A stretch of DNA of 64,000 bases from Cyclobacteriaceae bacterium (GTDB taxonomy: Bacteria; Bacteroidota; Bacteroidia; Cytophagales; Cyclobacteriaceae), in assembly GCA_019638395.1 (NCBI GenBank), contig JAHBTX010000004.1:763177-827176 (forward strand), given 5' to 3'. Positions within the stretch are counted from its first letter, which is position 1. Each line of letters begins with the position of its first letter. Position numbers and translations under genes: made by a program. Below are positions 34,626-43,118 of this stretch, one piece after another. The notes under the pieces were generated by a model, which made no database searches, was not told the DNA's origin, and saw only the letters and a list, made by a program, of their open reading frames with translations.

Positions 34626-36347
34626 ATGAATTTAAACATCGATGCAGAAAAGCAACTTACCTACGATGCCATTGTGGTAGGTACGGGAATCAGCGGAGGC
34701 TGGGCTGCAAAAGAACTCACCGAAAAGGGTTTAAAAACCCTGGTGCTGGAGCGCGGCCGAATGGTAGAGCACCCCAATTACCCAACGGCCACAAAGGACA
34801 TTTGGGAGTTTGAAAATGCTGATCGGCCCACTGTGGAAGATTTGCAGAAACAAGGCGTGCAAAACCGCACGGGTTATACCATTCGCCAATCAACCAAACA
34901 TTGGTTTGTTAACGATCTTGAGAATCCTTATACCGAAAAAGAAGGTAAACGGTTCGATTGGATGCGCGGCTATCATGTGGGTGGGCGTTCTATTATGTGG
35001 GGCCGGCAAAGCTATCGCTGGGGCGATTTTGACTTTGAAGCAAATTTACGCGAAGGTATTTCCATCGATTGGCCCGTTCGCTATAAAGAAATTGCACCGT
35101 GGTACGATTATGTAGAAACCTTTGCTGGCATCAGTGGCCAGGCCGAAGGTTTGGATTACCTACCCGATAGCAAATTTCTTCCACCGATGGAGTTGAACTG
35201 TGTGGAGAAGGAATTGAAACAATCCATGAAAGATAAATTCGGTCGGTTGTTAACCATCGGCCGGGTAGCGCATATTACTTCACCATTATCGCACAACAAC
35301 AGTGCACAACGGGGCCAGTGTCAGTATCGCAACTTGTGTAGCCGTGGTTGTCCGTATGGTGCTTACTTCAGCAGTAACTCATCTACGTTACCGGCTGCAG
35401 CCAAAACCGGTAACATGACGTTGCGCCCTAATTCAATTGCGTATGAATTGATTTACGATGAAGCAAAAGGTAAAGCTACCGGTGTAAAAGTGTTGGATGC
35501 CGAAACCGGTGAGCAACTTGAGTTTTATGCGAAAGTTATTTTCTTATGCGCATCTACTATGGGTTCAACCTATATTATGATGAATTCTATTTCCAAACGT
35601 TTCCCGAACGGCTTCGGAAATGATAGCGATCAGTTAGGTCGTAATATTATGGATCATCACTTAGGTGTAGGCGCCAGTGGCGAGTGGGAAGGCTTCGAAG
35701 ACCAATATTATTTCGGTCGCAGAGCCAATGGTATTTACATACCGCGTTTCCGCAACATGGGTAAGGAGAAACGCGATTACCTGCGGGGCTTCGGTTACCA
35801 GGGTGGCGCAAGCCGGCAAGGCTGGCAGAGTTTAATTGCCGAAATGAGTATTGGTGCTGAATTGAAAGACGCAGTAACCACACCGGGTAAATGGACATTG
35901 GGTATGGGTGGCTTTGGTGAAGTATTGCCGTATCAGGATAACAGGGTAACCATTAATCGCGATAAGACAGACAAGCATGGTTTACCAACACTTACATTCG
36001 ATACTGAATTAAAAGAGAATGAATTTAAAATGCGCAAGGATATGGCCAACGATGCTGCCGAAATGCTGGAAGCAGCGGGCTTTAAAAATGTGCGCTCGTA
36101 CGATAGACCCAGCCAACATGGTTTAGGGTTGGGTATTCACGAAATGGGTACTGCCCGCATGGGTAAAGACCCTAAAACCTCGGTGTTGAATAAATACAAC
36201 CAGGTGCATGCTAGTAAGAATGTATTTGTAACAGATGGTTCGTTTATGACATCGGCCAACTGCGTAAATCCATCGCTTACGTACATGGCCTTTACAGCAC
36301 GGGCTGCCGATTTTGCTGTTAGCGAATTGAAAAAAGGAAATCTGTAA
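34626..36347 (+). CDS. GMC family FAD-dependent oxidoreductase
   Basis: A 573-residue glucose-methanol-choline oxidoreductase. The FAD-binding motif VVGTGISGGWAAKEL is at about 17-31, LERG at about 43, and MRGYHVGGRSIMWGRQS contacts the flavin. CQYRNLCSRGCPYGAY has clustered cysteines. The C-terminal catalytic region has HEMGTARMG (His) and CVNPSLTYMAFTARAAD (Asn). No signal peptide is apparent. With the small subunit encoded 19 nt downstream it resembles membrane-associated sugar dehydrogenases such as gluconate 2-dehydrogenase. The partner's Tat-like signal could carry the complex to the periplasm. Confidence 0.88.
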   Translation: MNLNIDAEKQLTYDAIVVGTGISGGWAAKELTEKGLKTLVLERGRMVEHPNYPTATKDIWEFENADRPTVEDLQKQGVQNRTGYTIRQSTKHWFVNDLENPYTEKEGKRFDWMRGYHVGGRSIMWGRQSYRWGDFDFEANLREGISIDWPVRYKEIAPWYDYVETFAGISGQAEGLDYLPDSKFLPPMELNCVEKELKQSMKDKFGRLLTIGRVAHITSPLSHNNSAQRGQCQYRNLCSRGCPYGAYFSSNSSTLPAAAKTGNMTLRPNSIAYELIYDEAKGKATGVKVLDAETGEQLEFYAKVIFLCASTMGSTYIMMNSISKRFPNGFGNDSDQLGRNIMDHHLGVGASGEWEGFEDQYYFGRRANGIYIPRFRNMGKEKRDYLRGFGYQGGASRQGWQSLIAEMSIGAELKDAVTTPGKWTLGMGGFGEVLPYQDNRVTINRDKTDKHGLPTLTFDTELKENEFKMRKDMANDAAEMLEAAGFKNVRSYDRPSQHGLGLGIHEMGTARMGKDPKTSVLNKYNQVHASKNVFVTDGSFMTSANCVNPSLTYMAFTARAADFAVSELKKGNL

Positions 36348-36366
36348 ACTGAAAGCAATAAACACT

Positions 36367-36960
36367 ATGAACCAATTAATGGATAGAAGAGAAGCCTTAC
36401 GCAAAACAGCTTTGCTAATGGGTGCTGCCGTTTCAGCCACTGCGCTTGCAGGAATAATGCAAGGTTGCAAGGCTATGCCTGAGCTTACCTATACACCTTC
36501 ATTCTTTACAGAAGATCAGGCACGGGTTATAAGCGAGCTTGCGCAAACCATTATTCCGAAAACCGATACACCCGGTGCCAAAGAAGCCGGTGTGCCTGGG
36601 TTCATCGATCAAATTCTGAAAGAATGCTATAAGAAGGAAGATCAGGACAAGTTTATAACCGGCCTTACCGAGTTTGAAGCTGCTGCCAAAGCCGCACATG
36701 GCGACAGTTTTATATACCTCGATCCGGAAAAGCAGTTGGCCTTTGTAAAGGCACAGAACGAAGCTGCGGTAAATGCAGTAAAAGCTGATCCTTCACAACC
36801 ACGGCCGTTTATACTTTCAGCCAAGGAATTAACCTTGTTGGGTTTCTTTACAAGCGAACCCGGTGCCACGCAAGTATTGCAATACGAAGCTGTGCCTGGC
36901 TCTTATAAAGGTTGTATTCCACTAACTGAAGCCGGCAATGGAAAGACCTGGGCTTCTTAA
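36367..36960 (+). CDS. Gluconate 2-dehydrogenase subunit 3-like protein
   Basis: A 197-residue small subunit. The N-terminus has a twin-arginine-like signal (DRREALRKTALLMGAAVSA) ending near a Cys (MQGC, about 37), so it may be a Tat-exported lipoprotein. The family core is AQTIIPKTDTPGAKEAGVPGFIDQIL and LLGFFTSEPGATQVLQYEAVPG with a conserved YKGC. It partners the GMC oxidoreductase encoded immediately upstream. The pair forms a complete operon closed by a strong terminator. Confidence 0.85.
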   Translation: MNQLMDRREALRKTALLMGAAVSATALAGIMQGCKAMPELTYTPSFFTEDQARVISELAQTIIPKTDTPGAKEAGVPGFIDQILKECYKKEDQDKFITGLTEFEAAAKAAHGDSFIYLDPEKQLAFVKAQNEAAVNAVKADPSQPRPFILSAKELTLLGFFTSEPGATQVLQYEAVPGSYKGCIPLTEAGNGKTWAS

Positions 36961-36980
36961 GTTTTTAGGATTGCTCGAAT

Positions 36981-37012
36981 AAAAAAGTCGTGGTGCAAGC
37001 CACGACTTTTTT
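36981..37012. terminator. Bidirectional terminator
   Basis: AAAAGTCGTGG pairs with CCACGACTTTT around a 6-nt loop, flanked by A and T runs. It lies between the convergent dehydrogenase operon and sigma/anti-sigma operon and could serve both. Confidence 0.85.
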
Positions 37013-37034
37013 GTTGGTATATTTTTGAAAGATG

Positions 37035-37550
37035 TTAATGCGATGCTTCCGCTCTTTGCTGAAAAAACGGTTTGAGAATCGTGCGATCAAGCAGCACAAG
37101 TAGCAAACCAAGGTTTAGAAAAATTATTCCATTGATAAGCACCTTGGTATTAAATGGAATAGAAATTTTGGGTACTTCGATAAATTTAGTTTGAACAGAA
37201 GGCTCAATGAGTAACGATGTGGAGGTATCAAATGCACCCAGCGAAAGTAACCCCAATGCTATACCCGATGCTACAAGTGATCCGACCAACAATAGTAATC
37301 CCCGCTTTACCGAAATACCCGGTGCTTTTATACGATCCAAGCCATGCATTACCGAGGCAGTAAAACTAGTCCCCGGATTTTGAAGCATACTGGTTTGCCT
37401 CAGGTAAGTATGCACAATTAGCAATTCATCCAATCGGTGTTGCAAGTCGTTACTTTCGGTAATTTGATTTTTAAATGCGAGAATCTCTTGCGCACTTAAT
37501 TCACCATTCAGGTAGCGCAGCAGGTATTCGTCTGTTATGGGTAACTTCAT
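37035..37550 (-). CDS. Putative anti-sigma factor (zinc-less)
   Basis: A 171-residue membrane protein encoded 4 nt after an ECF sigma gene. The N-terminal 50 residues (TDEYLLRYLNGELSAQEILAFKNQI) look like an anti-sigma domain but lack the His-x3-Cys-x2-Cys zinc motif. Two hydrophobic helices (about 97-115 and 140-158) flank a short extracytoplasmic loop. The anti-sigma role is inferred from gene order and the N-terminal pattern. Confidence 0.65.
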   Translation of the reverse strand: MKLPITDEYLLRYLNGELSAQEILAFKNQITESNDLQHRLDELLIVHTYLRQTSMLQNPGTSFTASVMHGLDRIKAPGISVKRGLLLLVGSLVASGIALGLLSLGAFDTSTSLLIEPSVQTKFIEVPKISIPFNTKVLINGIIFLNLGLLLVLLDRTILKPFFQQRAEASH

Positions 37551-37554
37551 GATC

Positions 37555-38115
37555 TTATAAAGTTATAGCTTCTTGTTTTAAAATTCTTTTTAATTCTTCA
37601 GCCAATCGTTGTCGAGCCCGATGCACCCGTACTTTTACAGTGTTTACATTCTGTGCGGTTATACCGGCAACTTCTTCCAATGATAGCTCATTCAGGTAAA
37701 ACAACTGCAATGCAAGCCGATCGGCCTCGTTAAGTGATTGCATGGCCTGATGTACAAATTGAAGTTTATCGGATTGCTCCAATTCCTGTTCAGCCATACC
37801 AGCTTGCGGAATTACCGTTTGCTCTACCGATTGAAACACGGGTTTCTGTTTTCGTTTATAGCTGATGGCCGTGTTAAAGGTTATTCTGTAAAGCCAGGTA
37901 CTAAACCGCGCCTGTCGGTTAAAATTTTTTAAATAATGAAAGGCTTTGATAAAAGCATCCTGAGTCGCTTCCTCAGCTTCGGGCCGGTTATCCAATACCT
38001 TCATCGCAATTGTAAACGCAAAACTCTTGTGCTTATCAACCAAGCGGGCATAGGCCTGTTTATCTCCGGCTAAAATCCGGTCCAGCAAAAGGTTTTCGTC
38101 CTCTAAAGTGATCAC
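37555..38115 (-). CDS. ECF RNA polymerase sigma factor
   Basis: A 186-residue sigma-70 family ECF factor. Region 2 spans about 20-90 with LVDKHKSFAFTIAMKVL, EEATQDAFIKAFHYL and FSTWLYRITFNTAIS. Region 4 spans about 125-175 with ADRLALQLFYLNELSLEEVAGITAQNVNTVK and VHRARQRLAEEL. The start is a GTG (MITLEDE). An ECF-type promoter lies directly in front, so it probably transcribes its own gene. The anti-sigma gene follows after 4 nt. Confidence 0.92.
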   Translation of the reverse strand: MITLEDENLLLDRILAGDKQAYARLVDKHKSFAFTIAMKVLDNRPEAEEATQDAFIKAFHYLKNFNRQARFSTWLYRITFNTAISYKRKQKPVFQSVEQTVIPQAGMAEQELEQSDKLQFVHQAMQSLNEADRLALQLFYLNELSLEEVAGITAQNVNTVKVRVHRARQRLAEELKRILKQEAITL

Positions 38116-38123
38116 GGCTCTTT

Positions 38124-38150
38124 GACGCAGGTTAGGTTGATCAAGTTACA
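38124..38150 (-). promoter_or_regulatory. ECF-type promoter for the sigma factor gene
   Basis: On the minus strand TGTAAC (38150-38145) and CGTC (38127-38124) are separated by 17 nt, a form typical of ECF sigma promoters. The -10 element ends 8 nt before the GTG start codon, implying a leaderless or near-leaderless message. Confidence 0.6.
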
Positions 38151-38170
38151 GGTATTTTTTTGAAGATTGC

Positions 38171-38198
38171 TGTAACCTGCTGTAGCGAGGCCTGCGTC
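38171..38198 (+). promoter_or_regulatory. ECF-type promoter for the DUF6249 gene
   Basis: TGTAAC (38171-38176) and CGTC (38195-38198) are separated by 18 nt, mirroring the promoter facing the other way. The start codon is 28 nt further on. Confidence 0.55.
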
Positions 38199-38226
38199 AA
38201 AAGGGGCAGATTAAAACAAAAATGTT

Positions 38227-38583
38227 ATGAGCGAAGAAGAAATCATCATTCCGGTATTAGGCATCATGCTGCCCATTATTATTACCCTGGGTGCATTTGT
38301 AATGATTGTATATGTGCGCAAGTTCGAAAACCTGGAACGCATGGCTATTATCGACAAAGGCCTTACTCCGGACTTATTCAAAAAGGAACGTTCAACCTCT
38401 GGGGCATTACGAGCATCGTTGCTGTTGATTGGTGGCGGCTTTGGTTTATTGATGGGCTATTGGCTGGATGAAGTCTTCCGGATGGAAGAAGTAGCTTACT
38501 TTTCGATGATATTAATTTTTGGTGGAGCTGGCTTAGGATTAGCCTACCTGATTGAAGAAAGAAAAAACAAATCGAATTCCTGA
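38227..38583 (+). CDS. DUF6249-type small membrane protein
   Basis: A 118-residue integral membrane protein with three predicted helices: IPVLGIMLPIIITLGAFVMI near the N-terminus, ASLLLIGGGFGLLMGYWL, and SMILIFGGAGLGLAYLI. The first loop carries YVRKFENLERMAIIDKGL, the characteristic cytoplasmic segment of this family. The function is unknown. The mirror-image promoter arrangement with the adjacent ECF sigma gene suggests it belongs to that regulon. Its stop is followed after 1 nt by the convergent transporter gene's stop. Confidence 0.7.
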   Translation: MSEEEIIIPVLGIMLPIIITLGAFVMIVYVRKFENLERMAIIDKGLTPDLFKKERSTSGALRASLLLIGGGFGLLMGYWLDEVFRMEEVAYFSMILIFGGAGLGLAYLIEERKNKSNS

Positions 38584-38584
38584 C

Positions 38585-40039
38585 TTAAAGAATAAGTGGG
38601 ATCAGCAATTTGGCTCCCACGTAGATTAAGATGAGGGCCAGGATGTTCATAACAAAACCGGCCTTCATCATATCCTTCACCTTCATGTGGCCGCTGGAGA
38701 AAACAATGGCATTGGGCGGAGTTGCCACCGGAAACATGAATGCCATGCTGGCACCAAATGCAACCGGCATCCCTAACAAAATTGGATCAATACCCAGGTT
38801 GGTAGCTATACCAAAGACTACGGGAATAAAAATCTGAACCAAGGCTACGTTGCTCATGAGTTCGGTAATAAAAATTGAAGCTGTAATTAATCCGAACAAA
38901 AGCCAGTTTACCGACTGGCTTTGTTGCGCAATGTAGCCACCTACTGCCTGAATAATTCCGGCACTCGATAAGCCTTGTGCCAGGCAAAGTCCACCACCAA
39001 ATAAAATCAAAATACCCCACGAAAGTTTTTCGGTGTCTTTCCAAACCAATAAAAATTTGAATTGCGTAAAGTTTGAAGGTACAATAAACATAAGCGCACC
39101 ACCGGCCATACCAATGTTGGTATCGTTCAACAAGTCATTCCCTAACAGCAGGTTTAAGGGTTGTTGAAAAATCCACAACAACGAGGTAAGTGTAAAAATG
39201 ATGAGTACTAATTTTTCTTCGCTGCGCATGGGGCCGAGATCGGTAAGCCGGTTTTTAATCAATGCATCAGCACCTGAAATTTCCGTTAGTCCATTCGGAA
39301 AAATAAATCGGGTGATTATAAAGTAACCTAATCCCAGGGTTGTTGCACTAAGTGGTAGCCCTACTAACATCCACTTTCCAAATGCAATTTTTTCGTGGGT
39401 AAATTGATCCAGCAGTCCAACTAAAACCACGTTAGGGGGAGTACCGATAATGGTAGCTACCCCGCCAATGTTAGCAGCGTATGCAATTACCAGCATCAAA
39501 GCAATTCCAAAATTGCGTTCGCCAGGGGTTATGCTGTCGGTTGTGGTTCTTCGCAGCAGGTTAATAACGGATATGGCAATGGGCAACATCATCATGGCGG
39601 TAGCGGTGTTGCTTATCCACATACTGATAAAACCTGTAGCGATTGTAAAGCCCAGAATTATTCCATTGCCGGAGGTACCGGTAATGCGTACCAGATTAAG
39701 TGCAATACGTTCGTGCAACTTGTGCTTTTCTAATGCCAACGCAATCATAAAGCCACCCATAAATAGAAAGATGATGGGGTTGGCATAGGGGGCAGCAGCT
39801 TCACCCATCTTCATGATGCCGAGAAACGGAAACGTGATTAACGGCAACAAAGCTGTAACGGGTACCGGAGCAGCTTCTGCAATCCACCAGATGATCATCC
39901 AGGAAGCAACGGCTAACACTTTGCCGGCTTGTGGTGAAATAAAATCGGGACTAATCCAGTTAACTAGTATCAGAAAAGTGAGCGGCCCGGCAACAAAACC
40001 AATTTGTTTTATGCGTGGATGACTATTGCTTTCTTCCAT
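38585..40039 (-). CDS. SLC13/DASS family anion transporter
   Basis: About 484 residues with some 11-12 membrane helices. DASS signatures include SNTATAMMMLPIAISV (an SNT motif in the first half) and a matching motif SNVALVQIFIPVVFGIA in the second half, near the inverted-repeat substrate site. IIGTPPNVVLVG and ATPPNAIVFSSG are the paired re-entrant loops. The family imports di- and tricarboxylates or sulfate with sodium. The start MEESNSHPRIK (40039) is preferred over an ATG three codons upstream. Confidence 0.88.
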   Translation of the reverse strand: MEESNSHPRIKQIGFVAGPLTFLILVNWISPDFISPQAGKVLAVASWMIIWWIAEAAPVPVTALLPLITFPFLGIMKMGEAAAPYANPIIFLFMGGFMIALALEKHKLHERIALNLVRITGTSGNGIILGFTIATGFISMWISNTATAMMMLPIAISVINLLRRTTTDSITPGERNFGIALMLVIAYAANIGGVATIIGTPPNVVLVGLLDQFTHEKIAFGKWMLVGLPLSATTLGLGYFIITRFIFPNGLTEISGADALIKNRLTDLGPMRSEEKLVLIIFTLTSLLWIFQQPLNLLLGNDLLNDTNIGMAGGALMFIVPSNFTQFKFLLVWKDTEKLSWGILILFGGGLCLAQGLSSAGIIQAVGGYIAQQSQSVNWLLFGLITASIFITELMSNVALVQIFIPVVFGIATNLGIDPILLGMPVAFGASMAFMFPVATPPNAIVFSSGHMKVKDMMKAGFVMNILALILIYVGAKLLIPLIL

Positions 40040-40056
40040 GATGTGCAATAAAATAA

Positions 40057-40081
40057 AAATAGCGGGTCATTCCCGCTATTT
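40057..40081 (-). terminator. Terminator of the RRM gene
   Basis: AAATAGCGGG pairs with CCCGCTATTT around a 5-nt loop. Read leftward it runs into a T-rich stretch, as expected for the minus-strand transcript. Confidence 0.8.
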
Positions 40082-40102
40082 GCCGAAGTATGTACGGGGA
40101 TA

Positions 40103-40360
40103 TTAGCCTTCTGTTGGAGCCTTAGGATTGGCCGGCTTAACTACAATGGTTCTGCCATCCAATTCGGTTTCATTCAAGGCAGCAATGGCTTGCCGGGCTT
40201 CTTCATCGTTTGGCATTTCAACAAATCCAAAACCTTTCGAACGCCCTGTTTCACGATCTTTTACAATCTTAGCTGAAGTTACCTGACCAAACCTGGCAAA
40301 GGCAGCCTGAAGTTCTTCCGAGCGAGTCTTAAAATTTAAACGAGCAACGAAAATGTTCAT
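40103..40360 (-). CDS. RRM-domain RNA-binding protein
   Basis: An 85-residue single RNA-recognition motif. RNP2 is NIFVARLNF at residues 2-10 and RNP1 is SKGFGFVEM at about 43-51; RNP1 retains two aromatics for RNA stacking, and RNP2 has one Phe. A short tail (KPANPKAPTEG) follows. Small RRM proteins of this kind are common in Bacteroidota and cyanobacteria and behave as cold-responsive RNA chaperones in studied cases. A leader of over 100 nt without a gene precedes it, which could carry regulation. Confidence 0.9.
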   Translation of the reverse strand: MNIFVARLNFKTRSEELQAAFARFGQVTSAKIVKDRETGRSKGFGFVEMPNDEEARQAIAALNETELDGRTIVVKPANPKAPTEG

Positions 40361-40486
40361 AATACAGCAATAATTAAGTAGTAAAATCTTTGTTTAAACG
40401 AAGAAAACCATAACGGGTCGCTTCATCCATGAACCAAAATAGAAATTAATCTGAAGTTTTCAAACCGAAAGTAACCTTATAGATTT

Positions 40487-40507
40487 AAAAGACCTGTCAG
40501 GTCTTTT
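40487..40507 (-). terminator. Terminator of recN
   Basis: AAAAGACCTG and CAGGTCTTTT form a near-perfect hairpin that ends in T in both directions. A second GACCTGACAGGT unit lies at 40522-40533, between this hairpin and the recN stop. Confidence 0.7.
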
Positions 40508-40537
40508 TGCGTTAGTAATAAGACCTGACAGGTATTA

Positions 40538-42187
40538 TTAACCGATCAATTCGCGGGCATTTTGCAGGGCGAGGGTGGAAGGAGTGGAGCCGCCAATCAT
40601 CTTCGCAATTTCTGTAACCCGTTCTTCCATATTAAGATTTTTGATTGCTGTTACCGTGCGCGATGCTTTTGTTTCTTTATACACAAAAAGATGGGCTTCT
40701 GCTTTTGCAGCGATTTGGGGCAGATGACTAATCGCTATTACCTGATGGCGGGCGGCCATCTCTTTCATGCGATTACCCATTTGAATGGCTATCTCTCCGG
40801 ATATTCCGGTATCAATTTCATCTAACACTAATGTTGGTAACGCGGTGCGCTCGGCCATTACATATTTAACACTAAACATAACGCGTGCAAACTCACCACC
40901 CGAAGCAACCTGAGCCAATGGTTTTGGAATAACACCTTTATTGGCACTAAAAAGCAGTTCGATGGCATCAATACCTCGTGGGCCGGGTGCGGCAATCTGA
41001 TGATCGATGGATAATACAGCATCGGGAATACCCAGTTCTTTCAAAAGCTTAACTAATTGCTTACTAAGTGGTACAAATACTTTTTGCCGGCTTTGACTCA
41101 ATGCAGTAGCTGCTACCGTTAACTGTTTTTCTGTTTCAATAACAGCGGTTGATGCCTGTTGCAGCAAGGCATCTAGGTTGTTGGTTTTGTAAGCTTGTTC
41201 CTGCAAATTGTTGCGTAACGAAATTAGCTGCGCAACGGCTTTTACCTGATGTTTTTTGAGCAATTGGTAAATTGCACTAATTCGGTCTTTTATTTTTTCC
41301 GTCCGGCTGGCATCAAATTCTACTTGCTCTTCGGCTTGCTCAACTTCTGCTGCAATATCATTCAACTCAATGCGGGTGCTCTCCAGTCGTTGTAGTAATT
41401 CCTGGTAAGTAATGGAGTAAGGTGCAATTGACTGTAATTGATTTCGCACAGTAGTTAACGCCCCGATTATCGAAAAATCAGATTGTGAAAGTTGCTGCAA
41501 AGATGCGTTTAAGTTGCTCTTGATTTCTTCAGTATGCTCGGCAATCTTCAATTCTTCTTCCAGTATTTCCAGTTCGCCTTCGGTAAGGTTGGCTTTCGTT
41601 AGTTCATCTAACTGAAAGTTAATAAAGTCCGATTCTTTCTTAAGTTGTTGGCTCTCGCGTTGCAACTGCTGAAAAGTTGTTACAGCTTTTTGGTGTTCGA
41701 GCCAGGCAGCCGAATATTTTTTTAACAGGTTGGCATTGCCGGCAAACGAATCGATCAACTCCAACTGAAATTGTTTGTTACCTAACTCTAATGTTTCATG
41801 CTGCGAATGAATGTCCATTAATTGCGATCCAATTTTTCGCATCACATCCAGCGTAACAGGAGTATCGTTAATAAAGGCCCGGCTTTTTCCGGTAGGTGCT
41901 ATTTCTCTGCGCAGCACAGTTTGTTCATCATAATCAAGATATTCGGCTTCAAACAGTTTTTGTAAATTATAATTACCAATGGCAAAAACTCCTTCGGTAA
42001 TGCACTTCTCGTTTTCATCCCACAGTGCTTTGCTATCGGCCCGGTTACCTAATAGCAAACCAATAGCACCTAGTAAAATTGATTTACCTGCTCCGGTTTC
42101 GCCTGTAATTACATTCAGGCCGTTAGCCGGAGTAAGTTCCAGGTGTTTAATCAAAGCATAGTTTTGTATGGTAAGATGGGTAAGCAT
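40538..42187 (-). CDS. recN: DNA repair protein RecN
   Basis: A 549-residue SMC-like ATPase of normal RecN length, acting early in double-strand-break repair in the cytoplasm. The N-terminal Walker A GETGAGKSILLGAIGLLLG is at about 30-48. Two long coiled-coil arms occupy about 150-370. The C-terminal part has the ABC signature region (VASGGEFARVMFSVKYV), Walker B LPTLVLDEIDTGISG and an SHLPQIAAKA H-loop. It is the last gene of the bamD-rpoZ-coaBC-porD-recN cluster. Confidence 0.95.
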   Translation of the reverse strand: MLTHLTIQNYALIKHLELTPANGLNVITGETGAGKSILLGAIGLLLGNRADSKALWDENEKCITEGVFAIGNYNLQKLFEAEYLDYDEQTVLRREIAPTGKSRAFINDTPVTLDVMRKIGSQLMDIHSQHETLELGNKQFQLELIDSFAGNANLLKKYSAAWLEHQKAVTTFQQLQRESQQLKKESDFINFQLDELTKANLTEGELEILEEELKIAEHTEEIKSNLNASLQQLSQSDFSIIGALTTVRNQLQSIAPYSITYQELLQRLESTRIELNDIAAEVEQAEEQVEFDASRTEKIKDRISAIYQLLKKHQVKAVAQLISLRNNLQEQAYKTNNLDALLQQASTAVIETEKQLTVAATALSQSRQKVFVPLSKQLVKLLKELGIPDAVLSIDHQIAAPGPRGIDAIELLFSANKGVIPKPLAQVASGGEFARVMFSVKYVMAERTALPTLVLDEIDTGISGEIAIQMGNRMKEMAARHQVIAISHLPQIAAKAEAHLFVYKETKASRTVTAIKNLNMEERVTEIAKMIGGSTPSTLALQNARELIG

Positions 42188-42227
42188 GTCGAAATGCTAA
42201 AGTAAAAATCAGCCCTTACAAACTGTA

Positions 42228-43118
42228 TTAGTTGGCTATGATTTTTTGATAAATATTGCGTTTCGGATCGATAGAGGTTAGAATATCATAGGCTTCTCTG
42301 CGTACATTCAGATTACCTTCCGAAAATACGTTAACCAATTCATTCGATTTGGCATCGAAAAATGATATAACTGAAATGGCGTTGGGGTAAATGGTCCAAA
42401 CCTTTTTAATGTTTTTTAAAACATCTAAAATAATTTCGCGGCTTTTGTCAGGGTTTTTATCGAATGCATCCAACGCTAACCGATGGTATCGGTAGCTGTC
42501 CTTGCGCAAATCAACCATTTGTGGGTTGTTCAGGTTTTCAACTAATGCAAACCGGTTGCGGGGGTTGCCCAGTGCAGCCCAACCGGCCTGGTTACCGGGT
42601 TGCGCGTTATTCACAACCTGCAAGGCTTTTTGAACGTAGGGGTTGCCCCCCAATTCACTAAAAGAATCATAATCGGCAGCTAATACCACATACGCATAAA
42701 AGGCTAACATAGAAGTTAGATTGGTAATGTAGGTATTATCGTTGTACTCCAACGGTAGCGATTCGATGTATTCAAATTCCCAATCACGATCGGCAAAGTT
42801 GAATAGCACGCTTTCGTAGTTACTGTTGTACACTGGTCTTGCCACCGTAATTTGGGCGTTGGCAACAAAACTGCCAATAGAAGGCATCTTACCAATATTC
42901 AGAAATAGTGAACAGTTTATTTTTTCATGATTCTTGTATGAATCGTTGGTCCATTTTCGGGTATTTAAAAAGTTGGCGAAGGCGCGTTCCATATCTTTAA
43001 AAACCCCCCGGTCGGTAGTCTGAATCTGATCGGCATTAATAGTAACTTTAAAGAACAATTCTTGTGCAGCCGATTGCCGGCAAATGATCAACAGTGCACC
43101 TAACAACAAGCTACGCAT
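42228..43118 (-). CDS. porD: PorD-like type IX secretion protein (DUF4835)
   Basis: About 296 residues from the ATG at 43118; a TTG four codons upstream is less likely. A signal peptide ending RQSAAQ precedes ELFFKVTINADQIQTTDRGVF. Further family segments are CSLFLNIGKMPSIGSFVANAQITVARPVY, WEFEYIESLPLEYNDNTY and MLAFYAYVVLAADYDSF. The family (DUF4835) is annotated from memory as PorD, an outer-membrane-associated component needed for type IX secretion. The position between coaBC and recN matches conserved gene order in Bacteroidota. It overlaps coaBC by 8 nt. Confidence 0.8.
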   Translation of the reverse strand: MRSLLLGALLIICRQSAAQELFFKVTINADQIQTTDRGVFKDMERAFANFLNTRKWTNDSYKNHEKINCSLFLNIGKMPSIGSFVANAQITVARPVYNSNYESVLFNFADRDWEFEYIESLPLEYNDNTYITNLTSMLAFYAYVVLAADYDSFSELGGNPYVQKALQVVNNAQPGNQAGWAALGNPRNRFALVENLNNPQMVDLRKDSYRYHRLALDAFDKNPDKSREIILDVLKNIKKVWTIYPNAISVISFFDAKSNELVNVFSEGNLNVRREAYDILTSIDPKRNIYQKIIAN

